64,000 bases of DNA, taken from the NCBI GenBank assembly GCA_017306155.1, contig JAFKJB010000004.1, forward strand, positions 124,001 through 188,000, in the 5' to 3' direction. The first letter of the stretch is position 1; each line of letters begins with the position of its first letter. Origin of the DNA: Nitrosospira multiformis. Lineage in GTDB: Bacteria > Pseudomonadota > Gammaproteobacteria > Burkholderiales > Nitrosomonadaceae. Positions 8,528 to 20,873 of this stretch are shown piece after piece. The position numbers and the translations under genes are program-made. The notes below the pieces were generated by a model. The model saw only the letters and a list, made by a program, of their open reading frames with translations, was not told the origin of the DNA and searched no databases.

Positions 8528-9007
8528 AGAACCGGTGAGCAAATGTTCCATCGCGCCTGCAAGGGATTGGTCAGCGCTTTCCTATCTCTGTCTTCCTTGT
8601 CTGGCCATGGGAAACTCTCGTTTCAAGCATTCGTATTCTCGTAATGAGCGGGGTGTGGGAGGGTGTAAATGGTGGTTGATGATTCAATGGCGCTTCCGCT
8701 TTTAACGGCATTCCACCTCTCGATGCTCGTATCCTGGTGAAGTCTTCACCATATTAAATTTTTTGCAGGGTTTCCGTGAACGAAAAGAGGTCTTTCCATT
8801 GACTGTTGTGCGCAAGCAGATTAGAATCCGCGTGTTTTGAATAGGTCAACCGGATTTAATTATCCAGGAGACCTGGAAGAAGGAAACAAGCCGCGCTGGC
8901 CAAGGTAAGGAATTAAAATCAGGTCTTCCACGAACACACGTTCAACGAGCTAAAGTCACTCTCAACATCTGTTTTTGTGACTGGCGCTTTCCGACGAAGC
9001 TCAGCAA
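8528..9007. other. 480-base leader/promoter region of the atp operon
   Basis: There is no gene in this gap. It contains the atp promoter at 8799-8827, which implies a 5' untranslated leader of about 170 bases before atpI. The leader is purine-rich around 8870-8920 with no hairpin obvious to me. Confidence 0.5.
8799..8827 (+). promoter_or_regulatory. sigma-70 promoter of the ATP synthase operon
   Basis: TTGACT (8799-8804), a 17-base spacer and TAGAAT (8822-8827) form a near-consensus housekeeping promoter with optimal spacing, one mismatch in each hexamer. It is the only such match I see in the 480 bases before atpI, and an operon this highly expressed would be expected to have one. Confidence 0.7.
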
Positions 9008-9400
9008 ATGCCCTGGATACGAAACAAGCCGGTACGCGTTGTCATGCGTTGGCAACTGATTGTCACAATGGCGATGGTGCTAATGCTGGGTCTGTTATGG
9101 GGATTCCACGGCGCAGTCTCGGCTTTTCTGGGCGGTGTGGTCAGCATTGTTTCTGCCGCGGCGTTTTCTGCAATTGTCTCCAGGTATCGCGGCTCAACCG
9201 CGGGAGGCATACTGGTCACGGCCCTGAAAGCAGAAGCGGTAAAAATAGTCATCACAGTTGCATTGCTCTGGCTCGTGATGACGCTCTACAAGGATGTCGT
9301 GGCAGTCGGTTTTATCGGAACCTTCGTGCTTACGGTTCTGATCTTCGGGCTGGCATTGTTCGTAACGGATGATGCAAAGATTGCGCAAATAAAGCAGTAA
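9008..9400 (+). CDS. atpI: ATP synthase protein I
   Basis: A 130-residue membrane protein with four hydrophobic helices, in the first position of the operon as is usual for atpI. AtpI assists c-ring assembly and may help magnesium uptake; it is not part of the final enzyme. The sequence is variable in the family, so the call rests on size, topology (for example FGLALFVTDDAK at the end) and position 21 bases before atpB. Confidence 0.85.
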   Translation: MPWIRNKPVRVVMRWQLIVTMAMVLMLGLLWGFHGAVSAFLGGVVSIVSAAAFSAIVSRYRGSTAGGILVTALKAEAVKIVITVALLWLVMTLYKDVVAVGFIGTFVLTVLIFGLALFVTDDAKIAQIKQ

Positions 9401-9421
9401 ACAGTTGAGATAGGCAAATAA

Positions 9422-10228
<807 letters not shown>

Positions 10229-10248
10229 TTCCGCGTTGCTGTTCTTAA

Positions 10249-10554
<306 letters not shown>

Positions 10555-10591
10555 TAGTGATTGCTCCCGGTATCATTCCCAGAGGCTAGTC

Positions 10592-11062
10592 ATGAACATA
10601 AACTTCACGCTTATTTCCCAGGCAATGGCGTTTGCCATCTTCATCTGGTTCACAGTCAGGTTTGTGTGGCCTCCGTTGATGCGCGCCATCGAGAATCGCC
10701 AGAAAACGATCGCTGAAGGTCTGGCTGCGGGCGAGCGTGGCAAGCGCGAACTCGAACTGGCAAGCCAACGCTCAGGCGACGTTGTCCGGGAGGCCAAGCA
10801 GCGGGCGTCCGATATCATCACGCAGGCGGAAAAACGGGCAGCGGAGATCGTGGATGAAGCCAAGGTAGCTGCAAGAGAAGAGGGCGATCGCATTCTGGTG
10901 GGCGCCAGGGCAGAGGTGGAACAGGAAGTATTTCGCGCAAAGGAAATTTTGCGTCAGCAGGTGGCGGACCTGGCGCTGGCGGGCGCCACCAAGATCCTCC
11001 GGCGCGAGGTGGATGAAAAAGCGCACGCCGAACTTCTTGCATCCCTCAAGGCGGAGCTCTAG
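10592..11062 (+). CDS. atpF: ATP synthase Fo subunit b
   Basis: A 156-residue peripheral stalk subunit with one N-terminal membrane helix (residues 5-25, [19 protein letters not shown]), followed by a long charged helix rich in Ala, Glu, Lys and Arg that forms the right-handed coiled-coil dimer. [20 protein letters not shown] at the C-terminus binds delta. It overlaps nothing and precedes atpH by three bases. Confidence 0.97.
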   Translation: MNINFTLISQAMAFAIFIWFTVRFVWPPLMRAIENRQKTIAEGLAAGERGKRELELASQRSGDVVREAKQRASDIITQAEKRAAEIVDEAKVAAREEGDRILVGARAEVEQEVFRAKEILRQQVADLALAGATKILRREVDEKAHAELLASLKAEL

Positions 11063-11065
11063 CCG

Positions 11066-11602
11066 ATGGCCGAAACGCGTACGATTGCCCGGCCTTATGC
11101 AGAGGCCGTCTTTAAACTTGCAAAAAAACAGAACGATCTCGCGCGCTGGGCGGATGCACTACAGTTGGCGACCGCTGTCGCAGCCGACGAAAATATCCGT
11201 TCATTGATCGGCAACCCGAAGATCTCTTCCCGAAAACTGGGCGAGCTTTTTCTGGGTGTTTGCGGCGACAGGCTCAATGAAGAAGGTCGCAATTTCATCT
11301 TGCTGCTGGCGGAAAACGGCAGGCTTGAAATTTTGCCGGAGGTGAATGAGTTGTATGAGCAACTCAAGACCCGTTATGAAGGCGTACTGGATGCCAAAGT
11401 TATTTCTGCTTTTGCCATGAGTGATGCTCAATTGAGGGATCTGGTGGCTGATCTCGAGGCCAGATTCAAGCGCAAGATAGAGGCAAAAGTAAGTGTCGAC
11501 GCGGATTTGATAGGCGGCGTGATAGTCGAAATAGGCGATGAGGTGCTCGATGCCTCCGTACGGGGAAAACTGGAAGCCATGGCTGTTGCACTTAAAAGCT
11601 AG
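11066..11602 (+). CDS. atpH: ATP synthase F1 subunit delta
   Basis: A 178-residue protein linking the top of F1 to the b stalk. The N-terminal helical domain begins IARPYAEAVFKLAKKQ, the characteristic delta/OSCP opening, and the C-terminal signature is DLIGGVIVEIGDEVLDASVRGKL. It lies between atpF and atpA as in other proteobacteria. Confidence 0.97.
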   Translation: MAETRTIARPYAEAVFKLAKKQNDLARWADALQLATAVAADENIRSLIGNPKISSRKLGELFLGVCGDRLNEEGRNFILLLAENGRLEILPEVNELYEQLKTRYEGVLDAKVISAFAMSDAQLRDLVADLEARFKRKIEAKVSVDADLIGGVIVEIGDEVLDASVRGKLEAMAVALKS

Positions 11603-11616
11603 GAGTTAACTGAAAA

Positions 11617-13158
11617 ATGCATTTGAATCCATCCGAGATCAGTGAACTGATCAAAAGCAGAATTGAAGGGCTTGAAGCAACCGCCGAAGTCCGGACACAG
11701 GGTACGGTAGTTTCCGTGACCGACGGCATTGTGCGGGTCCATGGGCTGTCCGATGCGATGCAGGGCGAAATGCTTGAGTTCCCTGATAATACCTTCGGTC
11801 TTGCGCTCAATCTGGAGCGCGATTCAGTGGGTGCGGTTGTTCTGGGTGAGTATGAGCACATTACCGAGGGCGACACCGTCAAGTGTACGAGCCGCATTCT
11901 TGAAGTTCCGGTAGGAGAAGAACTGATCGGCCGCGTAGTCAACGCCCTGGGTCAGCCGATCGATGGCAAGGGACCGATAACCACCCAGCGCTCCGAGCCG
12001 ATAGAAAAGATTGCGCCGGGTGTCGTGTGGCGTCAATCGGTGAATCAGCCGGTGCAAACCGGACTGAAAGCGATCGACGCAATGGTTCCCATCGGGCGCG
12101 GACAGCGTGAGCTGATCATTGGAGACCGTCAAACGGGAAAAACGGCAGTGGCCGTGGATGCAATCATCAACCAGAAGGGTGAGAACATGATTTGCATCTA
12201 CGTTGCAATTGGCCAGAAAGCATCGTCGATCAGTAACGTGGTACGGAAGCTGGAAGAGCATGGGGCGATGGAATATACCATCGTCGTGGCTGCCACCGCT
12301 TCGGAATCTGCCGCGATGCAGTTTATCGCCCCTTATTCCGGTTGCACGATGGGCGAGTATTTCAGAGATAGCGGCAGGGATGCGCTGATTGTTTATGACG
12401 ATTTGACCAAGCAGGCATGGGCTTATCGCCAGATTTCCCTGTTATTGCGACGCCCTCCTGGTCGGGAAGCCTATCCTGGAGACGTGTTTTACTTGCACTC
12501 GCGCCTGCTGGAACGCGCTGCCCGTGTCAGCGCGGCCTATGTGGAAAAAGAGACGAATGGCGCAGTCAAGGGCAAGACGGGTTCGCTGACGGCCTTGCCT
12601 GTGATCGAAACCCAGGCAGGTGACGTGACTGCATTCGTTCCCACCAACGTTATCTCCATTACTGACGGCCAGATTTTTCTGGAGTCCGACCTGTTCAATG
12701 CAGGTATCCGGCCGGCTATCAACGCCGGTATTTCAGTCTCTCGCGTAGGGGGGGCGGCGCAGACCAAAGTCATCAAGAAACTGGGTGGTGGCGTGCGTCT
12801 CGCATTGGCCCAATACCGGGAACTCGCTGCATTTGCCCAGTTCGCTTCCGATCTGGATGAGGCGACACGCAAGCAGTTGGAGCGCGGCAAGATGGTGACG
12901 GAGCTGATGAAGCAGCCTCAGTACTCCACACTGAGCGTGTCTGAAATGTCGCTTACCCTGTTTGCCGTCAACAAAGGGTACCTGGATGATGTGGAAGTGA
13001 GCCGCGCATTGGCCTTTGAGTCTGCGCTCAGAGGTTTCATTCGTAGCAAGTATGGGGCGATTCTGGACAAGATAGAGACCACCAAGGATCTGGATGCGGA
13101 AACCGAGAAGGAACTCGATGCGGCAATCCAGGATTTCAAGAAGAACGGAACATACTGA
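11617..13158 (+). CDS. atpA: ATP synthase F1 subunit alpha
   Basis: A 513-residue non-catalytic nucleotide-binding subunit of the F1 hexamer. The Walker A loop GDRQTGKT and the [22 protein letters not shown] stretch (in part) are unmistakable, as is the signature [17 protein letters not shown], whose Arg reaches into the catalytic site. Length and domain order (beta barrel, RecA core, helical C-terminus) are normal. Confidence 0.99.
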   Translation: MHLNPSEISELIKSRIEGLEATAEVRTQGTVVSVTDGIVRVHGLSDAMQGEMLEFPDNTFGLALNLERDSVGAVVLGEYEHITEGDTVKCTSRILEVPVGEELIGRVVNALGQPIDGKGPITTQRSEPIEKIAPGVVWRQSVNQPVQTGLKAIDAMVPIGRGQRELIIGDRQTGKTAVAVDAIINQKGENMICIYVAIGQKASSISNVVRKLEEHGAMEYTIVVAATASESAAMQFIAPYSGCTMGEYFRDSGRDALIVYDDLTKQAWAYRQISLLLRRPPGREAYPGDVFYLHSRLLERAARVSAAYVEKETNGAVKGKTGSLTALPVIETQAGDVTAFVPTNVISITDGQIFLESDLFNAGIRPAINAGISVSRVGGAAQTKVIKKLGGGVRLALAQYRELAAFAQFASDLDEATRKQLERGKMVTELMKQPQYSTLSVSEMSLTLFAVNKGYLDDVEVSRALAFESALRGFIRSKYGAILDKIETTKDLDAETEKELDAAIQDFKKNGTY

Positions 13159-13161
13159 CCG

Positions 13162-14043
13162 ATGGCAGGCAGCAGGGAAATACGCAACAAGATCAAAAGC
13201 GTGAAGAACACGCAGAAGATCACGCGCGCGATGGAAATGGTGGCGGCATCCAAGATGCGCCGGGCACAGGAACGCATGAAAAAAGCCCGGCCATACGGCG
13301 AGAAGATTCGCAACGTTGCAGCCCACATGAGTCGTGCTTACACCGAATACCGCCATCCGTTCCTGATAGAACGCGATACGGTAAAGCGTATCGGCATCAT
13401 TGTGGTTACCTCCGACAAGGGTTTGTGCGGTGGACTCAACACAAACGTGCTGCGCATGGCGGTAAGCAAGATGAAAACCTGGGAAGCCGAAGGCGAGCAG
13501 ATCGAGGTGTGCTGCATCGGCAACAAGGGGTTGGGGTTCATGAACCGCATGGGCGCCAATGTCATCTCGCATGTCGTGAGCCTCGGCGATGCGCCCGATC
13601 TGGAGCGGCTGATCGGTGCCATAAAAATATTGCTGGATGGTTATAACCAGGACCGTTTTGACCGCGTATATCTTTTTTATACCCGTTTCATCAATACCAT
13701 GAAGCAGGAACCGGTGATGGAGCAGTTGCTCCCGCTTTCCGATGAACGTCTCAGAGCCAGTGATGGACCGACCGGACAGCGCGGCGTGTGGGATTATATT
13801 TATGAACCCGAAGCCAGGCCCGTCATCGATGACGTCATGGTGCGATACGTCGAGGCGCTGATTTACCAGGCATTGACAGAAAATATTGCATCCGAGCAAT
13901 CTGCGCGCATGGTAGCGATGAAGGCTGCGTCGGACAACGCCGGGAATGTCATCAACGAATTGACGCTGATTTACAACAAATCGCGGCAGGCTGCCATTAC
14001 CAAGGAACTGTCCGAAATTGTCGGTGGCGCGGCGGCTGTTTAA
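13162..14043 (+). CDS. atpG: ATP synthase F1 subunit gamma
   Basis: A 293-residue central rotor. The N-terminal coiled-coil helix starts [20 protein letters not shown] and the C-terminal helix ends near [19 protein letters not shown], both family signatures. The Rossmann-like middle domain ([16 protein letters not shown]) is intact. It starts three bases after the atpA stop. Confidence 0.98.
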   Translation: MAGSREIRNKIKSVKNTQKITRAMEMVAASKMRRAQERMKKARPYGEKIRNVAAHMSRAYTEYRHPFLIERDTVKRIGIIVVTSDKGLCGGLNTNVLRMAVSKMKTWEAEGEQIEVCCIGNKGLGFMNRMGANVISHVVSLGDAPDLERLIGAIKILLDGYNQDRFDRVYLFYTRFINTMKQEPVMEQLLPLSDERLRASDGPTGQRGVWDYIYEPEARPVIDDVMVRYVEALIYQALTENIASEQSARMVAMKAASDNAGNVINELTLIYNKSRQAAITKELSEIVGGAAAV

Positions 14044-14052
14044 ATAATTTGA

Positions 14053-15453
<1,401 letters not shown>

Positions 15454-15519
15454 TCGAGTTGATGAATCGGGCGACCGGATAAAACAGTCATCCCGATTCC
15501 ATGATGAATGGGAACTAAA

Positions 15520-15939
15520 ATGGGCGTGTTTCACGTTGATATCGTCAGCGCGGAGGAATCCATCTACTCCGGTCCGGCTGAATTTCTGGTTGCGCCCGCA
15601 GAAGGCGGTGAAGTGGGGATTTATCCCCAGCACACTCCCATGCTGACACGCATCAAGCCAGGATCAGTACGCATCAAGGCGCCGTTGAAAGAAGAAGAAC
15701 TGGTGTACGTTTCCGGTGGCATGCTTGAAATCCAGCCGGATGTCGTCACTATCCTCGCCGACACCGCGGTACGCGGCGTCGACCTCGATGAAGCAAAAGC
15801 GATGGAGGCCAAGAAACGTGCGGAAGAAGCGGTGAGGGATAGAGCCTCCGCTCTGGATTATGCGCGGGCGCAGGCGGAGTTGAGCGAAGCGATCGCGCAA
15901 CTGGCCGCGATTCAGAAGCTGAGGAAGCGGGGGCACTGA
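15520..15939 (+). CDS. atpC: ATP synthase F1 subunit epsilon
   Basis: A protein of about 139 residues, with an N-terminal beta sandwich ([18 protein letters not shown]) and a C-terminal helical hairpin ([19 protein letters not shown]) that can inhibit rotation. In-frame ATGs exist at 15508 and 15520. I choose 15520 because GGGAAC lies six bases before it and the resulting length matches the family. This is the last gene of the operon, followed by a strong terminator. Confidence 0.95.
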   Translation: MGVFHVDIVSAEESIYSGPAEFLVAPAEGGEVGIYPQHTPMLTRIKPGSVRIKAPLKEEELVYVSGGMLEIQPDVVTILADTAVRGVDLDEAKAMEAKKRAEEAVRDRASALDYARAQAELSEAIAQLAAIQKLRKRGH

Positions 15940-15951
15940 TATTTAGAATCA

Positions 15952-15990
15952 GAACTGAAAAAGGGCGGAAATACCGCCCTTTTTCAGTTC
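15952..15990. terminator. Rho-independent terminator after atpC, bidirectional
   Basis: A perfect 17-base inverted repeat (15952-15968 and 15974-15990) with a five-base loop has a GGGCGG core flanked by A and T runs. It can terminate both the atp operon and anything transcribed leftward from the glmU side. Confidence 0.9.
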
Positions 15991-15998
15991 TGCGCGAA

Positions 15999-16253
15999 TC
16001 AATTCCTGAAATTGAAACCGGGAGGCATCAGTAGCTTACACTTGATTGAAGCGCCTATGTTCCGGAAAGGCAGCAGTATCTCTGCTTCGAGGCACGGCTG
16101 GACTTGAGTATGCCTGCTCTCGTGTCCCTGTTCGTTGCTGGAAGTCCGGGCGGGGAATACTTCAATCAGGACAGCTTGGCCGCACGGCTCCAGTTGGACA
16201 CTACATTTGGATTTGTGCCAGCTATATGATAGATTAACCTGGTTTCCATTCAT
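15999..16253 (-). CDS. possible small unrecognised protein
   Basis: An 84-codon frame begins at an ATG (16253) with a weak GCGGA ribosome site and stops nine bases short of the bidirectional atpC terminator, where a leftward gene would be expected to end. The product (begins MNGNQVNLSYSW) is rich in beta-forming residues and Cys, and has no domain I recognise. The frame stays open upstream into glmU, which weakens the case. It could be a chance frame. Confidence 0.2.
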   Translation of the reverse strand: MNGNQVNLSYSWHKSKCSVQLEPCGQAVLIEVFPARTSSNEQGHESRHTQVQPCLEAEILLPFRNIGASIKCKLLMPPGFNFRN

Positions 16254-16337
16254 AAATTCCGCTTCAACCTTAACTTCCTGCAGCTGATCTACCTTTGCGG
16301 GTCGAATATTACCATTCCCGCATGTCTTGATATCCTC

Positions 16338-17726
16338 ATGAATGTGTCCAAACTGAATATTGTCGTTCTTGCCGCCGGTCTCGGAAAACGCATGTATTCG
16401 GCGCTGCCGAAAGTGCTGCATCCCCTGGCAGGCAAGCCTCTCCTGATGCACGTGCTCGATACTGCCCGAACATTATCGCCCCGCACAACTTGTGTCATTT
16501 ACGGGCATGGAGGTGAGACAGTTCCGCAGGCGATAGCGGATGAAAGCCTTGTCTGGGCGCAACAGGTCCCGCAACTCGGCACAGGCCACGCTGTAATGCA
16601 GGCGCTGCCTCATATCGAGAAAGAGGGCGTTACACTTATTCTGTATGGCGACGTGCCTCTGACCAGCGTCGAAACATTAAAAAAGTTGATTGCGACGGCG
16701 GGAGAGCAAACGCTAGGTTTACTGACGGTAGAACTTCCTGATCCATCCGGCTACGGTAGAATCGTTCGGCATAGCGAAACGGGTGAAGTTGCCGCCATTG
16801 TCGAGGAAAAAGACGCCAGCGAATCCCAGCGCAGGATCGGTGAAATCAATACGGGCATCATGGCGGTTCCGAATAGCTATCTTCACCGCTGGTTATACAA
16901 GCTTGAAAACAATAACGCGCAAGGTGAGTATTACCTGACCGATATTGTCGCGATGGCGGTGGGGGATGGGGTAAAGGTAGAAACGGTCAATCCCGCTTAC
17001 GCATGGGAAACCACCGGAGTCAACAGCAAGGTTCAGCTTGCCGCGCTGGAACGCATCTATCAGACGGGGCAGGCCAATAAGTTGCTGGAGCAGGGTGTAG
17101 CGCTGGCTGATCCGTCGCGCATCGATATCCGCGGTAAACTTTCTTGCGGCAGAGACGTTATGATCGATATCAACTGCATATTTGAAGGTGACGTTCAACT
17201 GGATGATGGTGTAAAAGTGGGTGCTCACACCATACTGAAAGACGTACGGGTAGCCGCTGATTCGATAATTGCGCCATTCAGTCTGATAGAAGCGGCGGAA
17301 ATTGGTCGAAATTGCCGTATCGGTCCTTATGCCCGTATCCGTCCGGGCACCCGGCTGGAGGACGAAGTTCACATCGGTAATTTCGTCGAAGTCAAGAACA
17401 GCGCCCTTGCGGCCGGCAGCAAGGCAAACCACCTGAGCTACATCGGGGATGCCGTAGTGGGCAGGAGCGTCAATATCGGCGCGGGGACGATTACCTGCAA
17501 TTATGACGGCGCCAACAAATACCAGACCATCATCGAGGATGATGTCTTTGTCGGCTCCGATACCCAGTTGATAGCACCGGTCAGAGTTGCCCGCGGTTCC
17601 ACGATCGGCGCGGGTTCGACCATTACCAGGGATACGCCGCCTGATATGCTGACGCTTTCACGAGCGAAGCAGTTGAGTATCGATGGGTGGAAACGTCCGG
17701 TAAAAAAACCGAAGCCCAAAAATTGA
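16338..17726 (+). CDS. glmU: bifunctional GlcN-1-P acetyltransferase / GlcNAc-1-P uridyltransferase
   Basis: A 462-residue cytosolic enzyme making UDP-GlcNAc in two steps. The N-terminal pyrophosphorylase has LAAGLGKRMYS and the LYGDVPL metal-site region; residues 250-455 form the left-handed beta helix with hexapeptide repeats (IGAGTITCNYDG) carrying the acetyl-CoA and GlcN-1-P sites. The product feeds peptidoglycan, lipid A and probably the EPS. It is followed 76 bases later by glmS, so the last enzymes of the amino-sugar pathway are side by side. Confidence 0.97.
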   Translation: MNVSKLNIVVLAAGLGKRMYSALPKVLHPLAGKPLLMHVLDTARTLSPRTTCVIYGHGGETVPQAIADESLVWAQQVPQLGTGHAVMQALPHIEKEGVTLILYGDVPLTSVETLKKLIATAGEQTLGLLTVELPDPSGYGRIVRHSETGEVAAIVEEKDASESQRRIGEINTGIMAVPNSYLHRWLYKLENNNAQGEYYLTDIVAMAVGDGVKVETVNPAYAWETTGVNSKVQLAALERIYQTGQANKLLEQGVALADPSRIDIRGKLSCGRDVMIDINCIFEGDVQLDDGVKVGAHTILKDVRVAADSIIAPFSLIEAAEIGRNCRIGPYARIRPGTRLEDEVHIGNFVEVKNSALAAGSKANHLSYIGDAVVGRSVNIGAGTITCNYDGANKYQTIIEDDVFVGSDTQLIAPVRVARGSTIGAGSTITRDTPPDMLTLSRAKQLSIDGWKRPVKKPKPKN

Positions 17727-17802
17727 GTATAACCTTTTGCTTTTTCCATCGGTTTTTCTTGAACCACGCCAATCGTTGTACCTGTAAGAAAGGAGCCTTT
17801 TG

Positions 17803-19650
17803 ATGTGTGGAATCGTCGGTGCAGTTGCAAGAACCAATATCGTTCCCGCTCTGATTGAAGGCCTGCGCCGACTGGAATATCGCGGATATGATTCAGCCGG
17901 TATTGCTCTGAACAATGGTCGCCTGCACCGGTTACGCACTACAGGGCGAGTTGCCGAGCTCAGCAAGCTTGCGGATGAGCAGCACTTCAGCGGGGACGTG
18001 GGTATTGCCCATACCCGCTGGGCTACGCATGGCGCTCCGTCCGAGCGCAATGCCCATCCTCATTTTTCCGGAGAGACACCCAAGGTGGCGGTAGTGCATA
18101 ACGGCATCATCGAAAACCACGAGATGCTGCGTCAGCGTTTGCAGGGGGCAGGGTTCGAATTCAGCTCCGATACCGATACTGAAGTCATCGCTCACCTCAT
18201 TTCGTCTCATCTCAGGGAAAACCCGGATTTATTCGAAGCGGTATGCCGCTCGGCGGGTGAGTTGCGCGGCGCTTATGCAATTGCAGTAATGGAGGAAGCA
18301 AGGCCGGAGCGCCTCATCGTTTGTCGCAATGGGGCGCCGTTGCTGCTTGGTTTGGGTGAAAACGGAATCTACGCTGCCTCGGATGCTTCCGCCTTGCTGC
18401 AGGTTACCCGGCGCATGGTCTATCTGGAAGAAGGCGATGTCGCCGAATTGCGCCAGGATGGCTACCGCATCGTCAATTGTCGTTACGATGGCGTACGCAC
18501 GGAGGTCGCGCGGGCGGTACAGGAAAGTGAGTTGACAAACGAGGCGGTGGAATTGGGTCCGTACGCCCACTTCATGCAGAAGGAAATATTCGAGCAGCCC
18601 GGCGTCGTGGCCAACACGCTGGAAATGGTGCTCAATGCGCAGTCCATCTCTCCGCGCCTGTTTGGCACCGAGGCGGAGAACATCTTCAAAAATACCAGAA
18701 GCATCCTCATCCTGGCCTGCGGCACCAGCTATCATGCCGGCGTTGTCGCCCGCTACTGGCTTGAAACGGTGGCGGGAATTCCCTGTAATGTCGAAATCGC
18801 GAGCGAATATCGCTACCGTAACCCGGCAGTCGGAGCCGACACGCTGGTAGTGGGCATCTCTCAATCCGGAGAAACGGCGGATACCCTGGCCGCCTTGAGT
18901 TATGCAAGATCACTTGGGCATCGCCACAGCCTGGCGATCTGCAATGTGGCCGAAAGCGCGCTCGTGCGCCAGACGGATTTGCGTTTCCTCACCCGGGCAG
19001 GTCCGGAAATCGGTGTGGCCTCCACCAAGGCGTTCACCACACAGCTTGCGGCGCTGATGCTGCTCACCATGACTCTGGCGAAATTGAACGGCAAACTGTC
19101 GGGTGAGAGTGAGCGCCAGATGATTGTTGCGCTGCGCCACCTGCCTGTCGCGCTTCAGCACAGCCTCCAGGTGGAGCCGCAGGTGAAAGCCTGGGCGGAA
19201 AGGTTTGCCGAGAAACGCCATGCCCTGTTTCTTGGGCGGGGGATGCACTACCCCATTGCGCTTGAAGGCGCGCTCAAGCTCAAGGAGATTTCCTATATCC
19301 ATGCCGAAGCCTATGCTGCCGGGGAATTGAAGCACGGCCCGCTAGCACTAGTGGACAAGGATATGCCCGTGGTGGCCATAGCCCCCAACGATGCGCTGCT
19401 GGAAAAACTCAAGTCAAACCTGCAGGAAGTACGCGCCCGCGGGGGGGAACTCTATGTTTTCGCCGATGCCGATTCCCACATTCAGGAAAGCGAAGGCGTG
19501 CACATCATTCGTCTGGCGGAACACGCGGGACTGCTCAGCCCCATCCTTCATACCATTCCCTTGCAGCTTCTCGCTTACCATGTCGCGCTGCAAAAAGGCA
19601 CGGATGTGGATAAGCCGAGAAATCTGGCGAAATCGGTGACAGTAGAGTAA
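17803..19650 (+). CDS. glmS: glutamine-fructose-6-phosphate aminotransferase
   Basis: GlmS converts fructose-6-P and glutamine to GlcN-6-P. The true start must be ATG at 17803 (not the in-frame TTG at 17800), because removal of Met exposes Cys1 of CGIVGAV, the glutaminase nucleophile. AAGGAG lies upstream at good spacing. The Ntn glutaminase domain (1-240) and two SIS sugar-isomerase domains (for example ACGTSYHAG and [10 protein letters not shown]) are complete; the C-terminus [11 protein letters not shown] is the family signature. No glmS ribozyme is expected or seen. Confidence 0.98.
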   Translation: MCGIVGAVARTNIVPALIEGLRRLEYRGYDSAGIALNNGRLHRLRTTGRVAELSKLADEQHFSGDVGIAHTRWATHGAPSERNAHPHFSGETPKVAVVHNGIIENHEMLRQRLQGAGFEFSSDTDTEVIAHLISSHLRENPDLFEAVCRSAGELRGAYAIAVMEEARPERLIVCRNGAPLLLGLGENGIYAASDASALLQVTRRMVYLEEGDVAELRQDGYRIVNCRYDGVRTEVARAVQESELTNEAVELGPYAHFMQKEIFEQPGVVANTLEMVLNAQSISPRLFGTEAENIFKNTRSILILACGTSYHAGVVARYWLETVAGIPCNVEIASEYRYRNPAVGADTLVVGISQSGETADTLAALSYARSLGHRHSLAICNVAESALVRQTDLRFLTRAGPEIGVASTKAFTTQLAALMLLTMTLAKLNGKLSGESERQMIVALRHLPVALQHSLQVEPQVKAWAERFAEKRHALFLGRGMHYPIALEGALKLKEISYIHAEAYAAGELKHGPLALVDKDMPVVAIAPNDALLEKLKSNLQEVRARGGELYVFADADSHIQESEGVHIIRLAEHAGLLSPILHTIPLQLLAYHVALQKGTDVDKPRNLAKSVTVE

Positions 19651-19745
19651 GAGGTATCTATTGAACTGACTGCTTCTGACGCAAGTTATTCAGACATATA
19701 GGCCGTCTGCGGCGGCGCAGCATATCCGGCGAACACCCGACTGAC

Positions 19746-20693
19746 TTACGCGCTTTGTTCCAGGAGGGTATAGAGATAGTGTACGGCCTCATCCCCTGAG
19801 TGGCCGTACCTGACCTTCGCATCATAATACAGGGCTGTAACAGCGGATACGCTGTCCTGATAGATTTCGAACCCATCCACATCTGCCTCACGAAAGAAAA
19901 ATCTTCCATCCATCGCGATGACATCTTCGGCCACGATGCCGCCTTCTCCCGGATTATCTTTCTCAAATTCCTGCAAGTGTTCGTTGTGCATTACAAAGTC
20001 ATCAGAGACGGTGAAACAACCGTTTTCCTCGACGGCGTGGATCAGGCACGACAGCAGCAGGACAAGTCTTCTCCTGCCGAGTCCCGATACTTGTTCCCGT
20101 GCTTGCCGGCGCACATAATCATCCGGGTACATCAAACGATCCACCACTGCGTCGATCACTGCATCTTCCATGGCAAAAAAAGACCACGCATAGTGCGGCA
20201 CAACGGTAACGATGGTGGCATCTGCCTTCAGCGTCTCGATAATGGGCTCAATTTTTTCCTGCTGCTTTTCATCATCGGTACAAAGCAGCAGGAAATACCT
20301 TTCCAGCAGCGCATCGTAATCTTTCTGCAATTCGCGAATCTGAGCGCTTATCTTTGACGCCTGATTATCGCCTGCCGCCAACTCATCGCTCGAGATCAGG
20401 CGCATCCCGATAAACCGGTCCGTACCTCCTGAAAGAGATTCGCTCGAGTATCTCATCCCTATGTCCGTTCCACTCTCTCCTGCGCGCCAGAGATACCAGG
20501 TCAGGGGAGTATACTTATCGAAGGAGGCGAAGATACGTTCGGCTTTGGCATAAAACCGGCCATATAGATCCTGGCAATTTACGTGACAGAAGCCCTGCGT
20601 ATCTGCAGGCTGCGCCCTTGCATGGCTGACCAGCTCTGCAAGAATCGTTGCTGGCGTAACCTGATCCCTGATCTGCATTTTATCCATCCTCAT
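19746..20693 (-). CDS. unrecognised soluble protein
   Basis: About 315 residues with even composition and no membrane segment or signal peptide. Distinct stretches are an N-terminal helical region, WYLWRAGESGTDIGMRYSSE, a probable helix-rich centre (SKISAQIRELQKDYDALLERY), and an acidic C-terminal half ending in HYLYTLLEQSA. I recognise no domain. ATG codons at 20693, 20687 and 20678 are possible starts; AGGA lies eight bases before the last. It stands alone between glmS (convergent) and rlpA. Codon use looks native. Confidence 0.7.
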   Translation of the reverse strand: MRMDKMQIRDQVTPATILAELVSHARAQPADTQGFCHVNCQDLYGRFYAKAERIFASFDKYTPLTWYLWRAGESGTDIGMRYSSESLSGGTDRFIGMRLISSDELAAGDNQASKISAQIRELQKDYDALLERYFLLLCTDDEKQQEKIEPIIETLKADATIVTVVPHYAWSFFAMEDAVIDAVVDRLMYPDDYVRRQAREQVSGLGRRRLVLLLSCLIHAVEENGCFTVSDDFVMHNEHLQEFEKDNPGEGGIVAEDVIAMDGRFFFREADVDGFEIYQDSVSAVTALYYDAKVRYGHSGDEAVHYLYTLLEQSA

Positions 20694-20873
20694 AACCGTG
20701 AATAGGAATTGCCTGCGCAAAACAGCCGCTTATATACCATTCTGCCCGCCTGAAGCGGAAAATTAAAGCGGAAAGTTCAAATCGGGAATCCTTCTGCCGC
20801 TGCTTGGCTGCCAGCAACCGCCGGGCAGGGAGCAGGTTTTGCGCCGCTCCGCAGTGAAGAGAGAATATACGGC

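Noticed and set aside
17650-17802. Possible glmS ribozyme before glmS.
   Set aside because: That ribozyme is a Gram-positive feature, the gap is only 76 bases, and no conserved core is visible.
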